Below the pieces are notes generated by a model. It worked only from the letters and a program-made list of their open reading frames with translations. It did no database searches and was not told the DNA's origin. The translations under genes were made by a program, and so were the position numbers. This document shows, piece after piece, positions 24,357 to 32,469 of a stretch of DNA of 64,000 nucleotides; position 1 is the first letter of the stretch, and every line of letters starts with the position of its first letter. Origin of the DNA: CAZJUP01 sp964549275 (GTDB lineage Bacteria > Fidelibacterota > Marinisomatia > Marinisomatales > TCS55); NCBI GenBank assembly GCA_964549275.1, contig CAZJUP010000011.1, positions 1-64,000 on the forward strand, given 5' to 3'.

Positions 24357-27272
24357 ATGATTAAAAAAGCACACTTTATATCCTTATCACTACTTGTATT
24401 GGTAGCTTGTACCGGTCCGGGTCAATTTTTGTTAAATAAACCCTGGGCAGAAAAAACTTTGAGTCAATTGACTCTTCGAGAAAAAATTGCTCAAATGATG
24501 ATTTTTCGCATGAATATGCGGTTTTTGAATACTGAAAGTAGGACTTGGAAGGAAATCGAATCCCTGGTGGACACGGACGGCATAGGCGGTGTCCACATTT
24601 GGTTCGGGGATGCTGGGACGTCCATGACCCTTTTAAACGAAATGCAAAAACGCTCCAAGATACCCATTTTGGTGGATGGGGATATTGAATCGGGCTTAGG
24701 GAGGCGATACCCTTCCGGGATTGATCTGCCCCCCCTTATGGCCATTGCAGCAACGGGGGATCCGCACCACGCCTATGAAGCCGGTCGAATTGCTGCTGAA
24801 GAAAGCCGTGCTGTGGGAATTCACTTTAATCTTTCACCCGTTGTGGATGTGAATAATAATCCCAAGAATCCGATTATTAATACCCGTGCTTTTGGTGAGG
24901 ACCCCGATTCTGTCTCCCGATATGCTTTGGAATATATACGGGGGATTCAGGCTCACGGTATGTTGGCTACTGCAAAACATTTCCCTGGTCATGGAGATAC
25001 TGAAACAGATTCACACTCATTTCTCGCCCAGATCCCCAGTGATTCAGCCCGGTTATGGTCCATAGAACTACCCCCTTTCCAGTCCGCCATCCAGGCTGGG
25101 GTCGACGCCATTATGGTTGCCCACGTCAATGCACCGGATTATCAGCCCAATGCGGATGAACCTGCAACATTGTCCTCTTTCTGGGTCCAGGACATCCTTC
25201 GGAACCAATTAGGCTTCCAGGGTGCCATCATCACCGACGCCATGTCCATGGGCGGTGTTACAAATAAATATTCTGATGATTATGCCCTCATCGAAACAAT
25301 TAAAGCAGGGGCAGATATCATCATTCAAAATAATCAATTCAAAAAATCCGTCGACGTTGTTGAAAGGGCAGTTAAAACAGGGCTCATTTCCGAGGAAAGA
25401 ATAAATGAAGCCGCTTTAAAGATGCTTCAGCTCAAGGAAAAAATCGGCCTGAATAAAAACAGGTATATTTCTTCTCAAAATACTCGGTTTGCACTGGGTA
25501 AACAGTCCAATCGAAAAATAGCGGAAGCCATTGGAGAAAAGGCAGTAACTCTCGTTAAAAATGAAATGGGACTCTTCCCCCTGAACCCGGAGCTTAAAGA
25601 TACCTTGTACTTGATTGATCTTTATGATTATAACTTTAACCATAAGCCCAGCACACTCACCAACATCCTGAAAAGAAATGGGAGACCGGCAAAACTCTAT
25701 CAGGTTGACAAGTCCGATAGTACAATTGTATGGAAACATATTTTATCCCAGATACCAAAGGAGGGACTGGTCTTTTTAAACCTTTTTGCCAACACATCTC
25801 CCAATAAGGATGAAATTTTCCTTCCGGAAGGCGAGCTGGTCTTTGTACAAGAATTATTGGCCCAGTGTCCCCGAGTGGTGGTCACCAGTTTTGGAAGCCC
25901 CTATTTAATCCAGGCATTTCCTGAAGCCTCCACTTACCTATGTGCCTATAAAAGCAGTGATATTATGCAAAAGGGAGCGGCCAAAGCTTACACTGGAAAA
26001 TCGGATATATCCGGATTTTTACCCGTCACAATTCCCGGAGTAGCAAAGAGGGGTCATGGAATCGAGGTCAAAACAAACCCATGGGAAAACCAAACCAGCT
26101 CCTGGAATCGGGGGCTCACCTTGAAAAGGGTCATGCCTTACGAAATAGAAGCTGACATTTCTTCAGTCACCCGGTTAATGGCTGAGGCGGTGGAAGATTC
26201 AGCCTGGCCCGGTGGTGTATTACTGGCGTGTAAAAATGGGAAAGTATTTATTCATCACGCCCAGGGAACCCATACTTATGGGAAATTCGAATTAACCCGA
26301 AAAAGTGATATTTTTGATTTAGCCTCCATCACCAAAGTAATAGCCACAACATCCGCAGCCATGAAACTGGTGGAAAAAAAGGCTCTGGATCTGGATGCAC
26401 CCGTAGTAAAATACCTCCCTGAATTCAAGGGGGATCAGCCTGAACATTTTGAACAAAAACAGAAGATAACCCTCAGGCATTTATTAACCCATACCGCCGG
26501 TTTACCGCCATTTAGACACTATTATAACATCAAGGGGCAGGCATCCGTTCACCTGGATAGCCTCTTGAATACAGAACCGGAAATAGGATTGGTTGAGGCG
26601 ACTAAATATTCCGATGTGGGATTAATCACTCTTGGGAAAGTCATTGAGAAGGTGAGTGGTCTTTCTCTTGAGGTTCTAACGGATTCATTGATCTTCAGTC
26701 CTTTAGGGATGAGTACCACCCTTTTCAATCCACCGGCTGAAAAAATGAAGCGAATCGTCCCCACTGAGTATTCCACAGAAACAGGGACTTATGTGAGGGG
26801 ACTGGTTCATGATGAAAATGCCAGGAGTTTTAATGGTGTTGCGGGGCACGCCGGTTTATTTTCAACAGCACAGGATTTGGCTATTTTTTCTCAAATGATG
26901 CTCAATGATGGTCTTTACGGGTGGACCAGGATCTTTAAACCTGAAACGGTGGATTTATTTACACAAAAAGCCAATTTAGTAGAGGGGAGTTCCAGATGCC
27001 TCGGGTGGGACAGCCCGGCGGGGGAAGCTTCCGGAGGCGTGTATCTGAGTGATGAAAGTTTTGGACATACGGGTTTCACAGGAACGTCACTATGGATTGA
27101 TCCGGTAAATGACATGTTTGTGATCCTCCTGACCAATGCGGTTCATCCCCATCGTAGTTATAAAAAACCCAAATACTACGATTGGCGGCAGAGAATTCAT
27201 TCCGCAGTATATGAAGCAGTAGGGGTTACAGAGAGGAATAATAATTTAAATTGGAGACCAAGGTGGGAATAA
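24357..27272 (+). CDS. GH3 beta-hexosaminidase fused to class C beta-lactamase-like domain, lipoprotein
   Basis: A 971-residue exported lipoprotein (lipobox LVLVAC, lipid on Cys19). Residues ~30-380 are a NagZ-type GH3 domain with LATAKHFPGHGDTETDSH and AIITDAMSMGGV. After a linker and a GH3-C-like middle part, residues ~600-960 are an S12/class C serine hydrolase with SITK (catalytic Ser-Lys), KYSDVG for the Tyr motif and GHTGFTG for the third motif. Such fusions occur in Bacteroidota. The likely job is trimming both the glycan and the peptide part of wall fragments. I start at ATG 24357; GTG 24336 would add seven residues ahead of the signal. Confidence 0.87.
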   Translation: MIKKAHFISLSLLVLVACTGPGQFLLNKPWAEKTLSQLTLREKIAQMMIFRMNMRFLNTESRTWKEIESLVDTDGIGGVHIWFGDAGTSMTLLNEMQKRSKIPILVDGDIESGLGRRYPSGIDLPPLMAIAATGDPHHAYEAGRIAAEESRAVGIHFNLSPVVDVNNNPKNPIINTRAFGEDPDSVSRYALEYIRGIQAHGMLATAKHFPGHGDTETDSHSFLAQIPSDSARLWSIELPPFQSAIQAGVDAIMVAHVNAPDYQPNADEPATLSSFWVQDILRNQLGFQGAIITDAMSMGGVTNKYSDDYALIETIKAGADIIIQNNQFKKSVDVVERAVKTGLISEERINEAALKMLQLKEKIGLNKNRYISSQNTRFALGKQSNRKIAEAIGEKAVTLVKNEMGLFPLNPELKDTLYLIDLYDYNFNHKPSTLTNILKRNGRPAKLYQVDKSDSTIVWKHILSQIPKEGLVFLNLFANTSPNKDEIFLPEGELVFVQELLAQCPRVVVTSFGSPYLIQAFPEASTYLCAYKSSDIMQKGAAKAYTGKSDISGFLPVTIPGVAKRGHGIEVKTNPWENQTSSWNRGLTLKRVMPYEIEADISSVTRLMAEAVEDSAWPGGVLLACKNGKVFIHHAQGTHTYGKFELTRKSDIFDLASITKVIATTSAAMKLVEKKALDLDAPVVKYLPEFKGDQPEHFEQKQKITLRHLLTHTAGLPPFRHYYNIKGQASVHLDSLLNTEPEIGLVEATKYSDVGLITLGKVIEKVSGLSLEVLTDSLIFSPLGMSTTLFNPPAEKMKRIVPTEYSTETGTYVRGLVHDENARSFNGVAGHAGLFSTAQDLAIFSQMMLNDGLYGWTRIFKPETVDLFTQKANLVEGSSRCLGWDSPAGEASGGVYLSDESFGHTGFTGTSLWIDPVNDMFVILLTNAVHPHRSYKKPKYYDWRQRIHSAVYEAVGVTERNNNLNWRPRWE

Positions 27273-27280
27273 AGTGGAAT

Positions 27281-28117
27281 ATGGAGAGAAATAAATGGGG
27301 TATAGGCGAATCTCTTTTTCCACTAATATTGGTCCTATTTATCAGTTGCTCAAATACAAATGATTGGGTCCACACTCTACCTAAACCCTGGAAGTTATCA
27401 GAGGAGCAGGTTTCGAAAATTCTTCCTCAATTACATCAGAGATATCCGGATTTTCATGATCGACTCAAAGCTTTTGCTCTGTGGCAAGTCGGAAAGCCGT
27501 ACGAATTATTTTGTCTTGGGGAGGAAGAAGGGAGGGATACAGACCCGATTATCCGGTTAGATAAATCCGATTGTACCGTACACATCCTGACTACTCTTTC
27601 ATTCGCTCAAGCAAAATCTTGGGAAATGGCGAAAAAAAATATGATTGCTATACATTATAAAGATGGGAATCCTTCGTATCAGACCCGGTGGCATTATACT
27701 TTGGATCGGCTTCAGGAGAATGTATTTACTAAAGATTTAACATTGAGTTTGTACTCGGAAAAGATATTGCATAACCTTGATGTAACCTTAAATCTAAAAG
27801 AGGATGGAACACCTTTTCTGGATTTAGAATGGAAAAAACGAACAACGGTGTATTACTTGCCAAGCAAATATATCACCCAATCAAATTTAAATAAAATTCC
27901 TAACGTGTGCGGTGTAGCGTTCGTAAAAAGAGCTTACCTTAAGAAAGGATTAGTCATTGCGCATGAAGGAATGATTATAGATCAAAAAAATATTATTCAT
28001 GCTTCATCTGAATATGGTAAAACAGTAAATGTAGATTTTATGGATTATTATTTTGATGAGGGTATTTCCCGTTTTGATGGTATAATGATTTTTGGATTTA
28101 ATCCTTTTAGTGATTAA
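27281..28117 (+). CDS. DUF1460 N-acetylmuramoyl-L-alanine amidase-like lipoprotein
   Basis: A 278-residue protein with a lipoprotein signal (LVLFISC). The DUF1460 pattern is clear: LDKSDCTVHILTTLSFAQAK with the presumed nucleophilic Cys, then IAIHYKDGNPSYQTRWHYTL and a late VIAHEGMIID with the partner His. Solved relatives have an NlpC/P60-like fold, so cleavage of an amide in muropeptides is expected. A TTG at 27251 is an alternative start, but it would put 10 residues in front of the signal and overlap the upstream gene. It follows the GH3-beta-lactamase gene and meets the second kinase gene tail to tail with four bases of overlap. Confidence 0.82.
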   Translation: MERNKWGIGESLFPLILVLFISCSNTNDWVHTLPKPWKLSEEQVSKILPQLHQRYPDFHDRLKAFALWQVGKPYELFCLGEEEGRDTDPIIRLDKSDCTVHILTTLSFAQAKSWEMAKKNMIAIHYKDGNPSYQTRWHYTLDRLQENVFTKDLTLSLYSEKILHNLDVTLNLKEDGTPFLDLEWKKRTTVYYLPSKYITQSNLNKIPNVCGVAFVKRAYLKKGLVIAHEGMIIDQKNIIHASSEYGKTVNVDFMDYYFDEGISRFDGIMIFGFNPFSD

Positions 28118-29316
28118 ACCCTTATCCCTTTATATCCTAAATATGCATCAATTCCTGCCCCTAAAATAGAGGCATTAGTTAATGGAGAAATGTGTATAAT
28201 TTTTGAAGCTAATATACCATTGGACAAATAGTGTTCTTTGGCAATAGTATCGAGGTGAGGTGAGGATTCAATCACTTCACTGAGTTTCTTAATAAAGTCT
28301 TTCCAAAGAAAACGGGTTGATTGAGAAGCACGAACGAGTTCTCCAAATCGTTGTCCAAAAACAATACGATCCAGGAGGGTGCCTGTATAGGGATGGCTCG
28401 AGTCTAATTTGGCTCGTCCTTTTTCCATAAAGTCGAATGAATTCTTCCAGCCTGAATAAAGAGTAACAATTCGTTCTCCTATCAATAGTGCCAGAAAATT
28501 GCTGATATCTTTTAAAGTTTTTATTGCTCCTGAATTTCCTTGGCATGCTAATTCCAAGATTCGTTTTGGGGTAATGGAATCATCTATCACTTTTCTCAAT
28601 GGTATATCTGAATTGAGGCTATAAACGCTTTGAATTCCTCTAATGGAAGTATATTGTTCGAAAGAAACTCCGTGTTCGTTTTTTAATTCCCATGTTTTAG
28701 CAATCCAGGATTTTGTTTCATCTAAGGAGATTAATTCTTCATCCAATTTTAACGTATCTCCAGCACCGGTCCCACCGCCTAAGTAGTAGCAGTTGTTAAA
28801 ATTTCGAAATGACCCAGCAACAAAATATTCTTCTCCAATACCGCAATAGTCCACATCACTACCTAATCGGGTAATAGGAGTTATGAGTTCAACTCTGTTT
28901 TCATTCAGTCCTTTTTCCACTCGATCGCAGAAATTTTGGAGTCTTGGCCCAAAAGTGGATAAAACAATACTCCGTTTATCCCTCGATTTGAGTCCGGGCA
29001 TACCTATTCCAACCAAAAGAGGTTTTTTCCCATACGCATTAGACAAAGAATTCAGTGTATCAATACAAGCTTGGACACGAATCTCACTTTGAGAATCTTC
29101 TTCAGAAGATAATTTTAGATTTAGTGAATGTTCAGTTTGCATATTTAACTCAGCCGATTCAAAATCGGAAATGAATCCCGGATATTCAGAATATTTTGTT
29201 TCAATGGGATTATCACCCAACCAAAATGACAAACTGTCTTCATCAGCATGTACTACCCATCCCTTGAACTGGTTGGCTCGACCTTCGATTCCAACTAAGA
29301 TAAATTGGTTATTCAT
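28114..29316 (-). CDS. ROK-like amino-sugar kinase, paralogue 2
   Basis: A 400-residue paralogue of the kinase at 21994-23151. Shared marks are VGIGMPGLKSRD, the CGIGEE segment, YLGGGTGAGDTLKLDEE, DRIVFGQR and a final NASILGAGIDAY. Its first phosphate motif is degenerate: ILVGIEGRANQFKGWVV, where the usual Asp-Gly-Gly is Glu-Gly-Arg. The ROK zinc motif is again missing. It may therefore be a sensor or a kinase of altered activity instead of a normal one. It overlaps the TPR regulator gene by eight bases, so a signalling partnership is plausible. Confidence 0.7.
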   Translation of the reverse strand: MNNQFILVGIEGRANQFKGWVVHADEDSLSFWLGDNPIETKYSEYPGFISDFESAELNMQTEHSLNLKLSSEEDSQSEIRVQACIDTLNSLSNAYGKKPLLVGIGMPGLKSRDKRSIVLSTFGPRLQNFCDRVEKGLNENRVELITPITRLGSDVDYCGIGEEYFVAGSFRNFNNCYYLGGGTGAGDTLKLDEELISLDETKSWIAKTWELKNEHGVSFEQYTSIRGIQSVYSLNSDIPLRKVIDDSITPKRILELACQGNSGAIKTLKDISNFLALLIGERIVTLYSGWKNSFDFMEKGRAKLDSSHPYTGTLLDRIVFGQRFGELVRASQSTRFLWKDFIKKLSEVIESSPHLDTIAKEHYLSNGILASKIIHISPLTNASILGAGIDAYLGYKGIRV

Positions 29317-30871
29317 TGTCGGGTTTTTCGTAGGAATCCGCTTGTTTTAGCAGGTTTAACATGTGGGGATAACTGATATTTAATTTTTCACTCATTCGTT
29401 TCTTATTGGGATAATGTGCTTTAAAAAGATATTTTAGTACTTTTGCTTCAAAAACTTGGTTTATTTCCTTCCAGTTTTTATCCTGATTGTTTTGGATAAA
29501 TTGAGCTATGGAGTCTGGGACTTCTTTGAAATTCTGATATTTTATTCTATGCTTTACCAAGGATATAGTTCTTTCAGAAATCTGAAGTTTTCTTGCCATA
29601 TCTTTAAAGGTGCCATACTTAGCGTAAAATATACCCAATAAGGCATTTTGAAAAATTGATCGAATCTCAATGAGCGACTTATCTTTTGCAAAAGAAAAAT
29701 CTGACTCTGTGGGCTGAAGTTGAGTTGATAATGGATTCTCCTGCAGAAATTTAATATAACGCTCAATGGACTTTAAAAATGGGTTTGAACAATTGAGGTT
29801 TTGTTTAATGAGGGTGATTGCAGTTTGATATCCCCGTTCGAAAAAATAATGAGCCAACTTTAATTTACCTTGTTCTTCATAACATTCTCCAAGGTGAAAG
29901 GAGCAGTGGGGGATAAGATGATTGACTCCGTATTGTGTAGCCAGGTTAAGACCTTGCTGAAGAAAAAAAGTTGCCTCAGTTGTATTTCCTAATCCCCGGA
30001 TTGTTGCGCCCAAACTTGATTGTACCAATACACGATGGTAATAATTTTTCTCGAGTATATTTAGTTGTTTCATTTTTTCAACACTTTTTCCCGGGTCCCC
30101 TAATTCCATTTCAAGAAGTGCTGCTTTTATAGATAGTGATTCTGCAAGATGTGTGTAATTATTTTTCTGAGCTTCTGTAGTACCAATATCATAAAACTTT
30201 TTTGCCTCCTTTAATTTACCCTCTTTCTTATTAAGATCTCCTTCGAGACTAAAATGTTCTATAACTATACTGTGATATTTTTTCTTTTTGAAAAATGATG
30301 CAGAAGTATGGATTTCTTCGATAGAAACTGGTCGATGTATGAGATGTTTAATCGTATTTTTGTAAAAATTTCCTAAATGAAGTAAAAAATCTGTTTTTCC
30401 ATGTTCCAATCCACTCTGGACTAAAAACAGTGCGTCATTATAATTATAGTTTATCATAAGAAGTCCGGCCATTTTATATTGAATGAACGCCCGAAAATTA
30501 GGCTTGGCCTTAGGGATGAGTGAAAATGCGTATCCAAATATTTTTGCTGCATCAATTAATTGGCCTTTTCCCAAAAGAGATTGGGCTATTCCGGCGTAAA
30601 TAGCTGCTTGAAGGGTAGGATTGTGATCGCGCAAAAGGGATTCAACAAAATTGGAATTGTTTGTGGGAAATTGAATATTAACTACCGGAGAAAGAATATC
30701 TGCATATTCTTTAAGATAAGGATTTGTTATTAAAGTTGAAAAATTTGGTATGGGGTCCGGTTTTTGAACCGATTGAAAAAGTATGGGGAGATGTATTACC
30801 TTCAATTTGATTCTATTTACGTACCTAATATCTAAAAAAAGACTTTTTTGCCACCGATAAATTGAACTCAA
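29309..30871 (-). CDS. TPR-repeat transcriptional regulator with tandem C-terminal HTH
   Basis: A 520-residue cytoplasmic protein. Residues ~70-370 are helical repeats of the TPR kind (for example YAGIAQSLLGKGQLIDAAKI and HLGECYEEQGKLKLAHYFF). The last ~120 residues hold two Fis-like helix-turn-helix units, FKDMARKLQISERTISLVKH and RMSEKLNISYPHMLNLLKQ. TPR-HTH proteins sense ligands or partners through the repeats. The only start seen is TTG at 30871, with no good ribosome binding site. It is co-transcribed with the second ROK-like protein and divergent from the symporter-nagB pair, so I infer it is the local regulator. Confidence 0.75.
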   Translation of the reverse strand: MSSIYRWQKSLFLDIRYVNRIKLKVIHLPILFQSVQKPDPIPNFSTLITNPYLKEYADILSPVVNIQFPTNNSNFVESLLRDHNPTLQAAIYAGIAQSLLGKGQLIDAAKIFGYAFSLIPKAKPNFRAFIQYKMAGLLMINYNYNDALFLVQSGLEHGKTDFLLHLGNFYKNTIKHLIHRPVSIEEIHTSASFFKKKKYHSIVIEHFSLEGDLNKKEGKLKEAKKFYDIGTTEAQKNNYTHLAESLSIKAALLEMELGDPGKSVEKMKQLNILEKNYYHRVLVQSSLGATIRGLGNTTEATFFLQQGLNLATQYGVNHLIPHCSFHLGECYEEQGKLKLAHYFFERGYQTAITLIKQNLNCSNPFLKSIERYIKFLQENPLSTQLQPTESDFSFAKDKSLIEIRSIFQNALLGIFYAKYGTFKDMARKLQISERTISLVKHRIKYQNFKEVPDSIAQFIQNNQDKNWKEINQVFEAKVLKYLFKAHYPNKKRMSEKLNISYPHMLNLLKQADSYEKPDNE

Positions 30872-30880
30872 GTTTACATC

Positions 30881-30928
30881 ATATAAAACATAATACCATA
30901 AAATATTAAATATTGTTCTGTTTTATAT
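30881..30928. promoter_or_regulatory. Spaced inverted repeat in divergent promoter region
   Basis: ATATAAAACA at 30881-30890 is repeated in exact inverse as TGTTTTATAT at 30919-30928, with 28 bases between. It lies in the 212-base gap between the TPR regulator and the second symporter gene. It may hold two half-sites for the regulator; AT-richness makes chance occurrence possible. Confidence 0.3.
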
Positions 30929-31083
30929 TGTCCTGCAATAATGATTTACCTTATTATGGGTGTAACAGACCAATTACTTTTTGGTTGAATTCAAGACCCT
31001 AAGAAATTTTATTATCAATATTTTCATTAGAATTACTGATCAAATGAGGACGAGCCATCCACTGGGTTGATTACACACTTATT

Positions 31084-32469
31084 GTGTTTTTTCTTATAAG
31101 TCTAGCCGGATATGGTCTTTGGCAAAGTAGGTATAATAAAAATATCGAAGATTATTTTCTGGGGGGTCGTAAACTGCCATGGGTTGTGGCCATGTTTTCA
31201 ATTGTTGCCACAGAAACTTCTGTTCTCACATTTATAAGTGTGCCGGGGCTAGCCTATAGAGGAAATTGGTTTTTTCTACAGTTAGCGATGGGGTATATCA
31301 TAGGGCGAATTCTGGTGAGCATATTTTTATTACCGCAATATTTGGAGAAGGGAATTACATCGATTTACGAAGTGTTGGGTGACAAATTTGGCTCCGGAAT
31401 CCAAAAAGTTGCCTCAGGAGTGTTTTTATTAACTCGGATATTAGCCGACGGTATCAGGTATCTTGCTACAGCAGTTGTTGTACAAGTAGTCACGGGGTGG
31501 AGTCTTCCAATTGCTATCCTTGTGATTGGAGGCGTAACTTTAATCTATACTTTATTCGGCGGGATTCGGACAGTGGTATGGGTTGATAGCTTTCAATTTA
31601 TCTTGTACTTATTCGGAGGAATAGTTTCCATCTGTTTTATCCTCTTTCAAACCGATTTGTCTGTTGGGTCTGTGTTCATTGACCTCGCCAATAACCATAA
31701 ACTGGATGTGTTTCAATTCAGTTGGAATCTATTTTCCGATCCTTTCTCCTTTTTAAGTGCTTTGATTGGTGGTGCTTTTCTTTCATTTGCTTCCCATGGG
31801 GCTGATCATATGATGGTACAACGGGTGTTAGGGACTAAGGATTTACCCTCTGCGAAAAAAGCCATGATTGGGAGTGGTTTTTTTGTTTTTATTCAATTTA
31901 CGGTATTTTTATTAGCAGGATCGTTGATTTTTCAATTAATGGGAGGAATCCCTTTAGAAAAGGATAGAGAGTTCTCAACCTTTATTCTGGAATATCTTCC
32001 TGTAGGATTGAAAGGTCTTCTTCTAGCAGGAGTGCTTTCTGCAGCCATGTCAACCCTAAGTTCCTCTGTGAATTCTCTCGCTTCATCGACTGTTGTGGAT
32101 TGGATGGGAAGACACACCTCCATACTCATTTCCCGCATAGTCAGTTTTTTCTGGGCATTTGTATTAGTTGGGATTGCATTAATTTTTGATGAAGGAGATA
32201 CTGCTATTGTTGTATTGGGGCTTCAAATCGCTTCCTTCACATATGGGGGTTTGCTGGGGTTATTTATTTTAACCAGAATAAAAAGAAATTTTCACTCTTC
32301 CAGTTTAATAACTGGACTCATTGCCAGTTTAGGCACTGTTTTATGGTTAAAAGAAATTGGATTAGCATGGACATGGTTTATTGGAATATCAGTTTTTGTC
32401 AATTTAATCGTTGTTTACAGTATAGATATAGTGATTAAAATAATAAGGGGTGATAATGTCAGCAGTTGA
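31084..32469 (+). CDS. Sodium/solute symporter (SSS family) 2
   Basis: A membrane protein of at least 461 residues with about 12 hydrophobic segments, related to NanT/NagP-like SSS transporters. It has the DYFLGGRKLPWVVAMFSIVA box and SAAMSTLSSSVNSLASSTV. The start is a problem. The family-like N-terminus continues upstream as IHWVDYTLIVFFLI, but a stop closes that frame at 31045-31047. Options are GTG 31084, a non-canonical ATC at 31057 with GAGGA seven bases ahead, or a one-base frameshift after ATG 31044. It overlaps the next gene by 14 bases, so an amino-sugar substrate is likely. Confidence 0.85.
   Translation: MFFLISLAGYGLWQSRYNKNIEDYFLGGRKLPWVVAMFSIVATETSVLTFISVPGLAYRGNWFFLQLAMGYIIGRILVSIFLLPQYLEKGITSIYEVLGDKFGSGIQKVASGVFLLTRILADGIRYLATAVVVQVVTGWSLPIAILVIGGVTLIYTLFGGIRTVVWVDSFQFILYLFGGIVSICFILFQTDLSVGSVFIDLANNHKLDVFQFSWNLFSDPFSFLSALIGGAFLSFASHGADHMMVQRVLGTKDLPSAKKAMIGSGFFVFIQFTVFLLAGSLIFQLMGGIPLEKDREFSTFILEYLPVGLKGLLLAGVLSAAMSTLSSSVNSLASSTVVDWMGRHTSILISRIVSFFWAFVLVGIALIFDEGDTAIVVLGLQIASFTYGGLLGLFILTRIKRNFHSSSLITGLIASLGTVLWLKEIGLAWTWFIGISVFVNLIVVYSIDIVIKIIRGDNVSS

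Noticed and set aside
24357..27272. Antibiotic-resistance beta-lactamase
   Set aside because: The serine-hydrolase domain is fused to a glycosidase and set in a wall-recycling island; resistance is not indicated.
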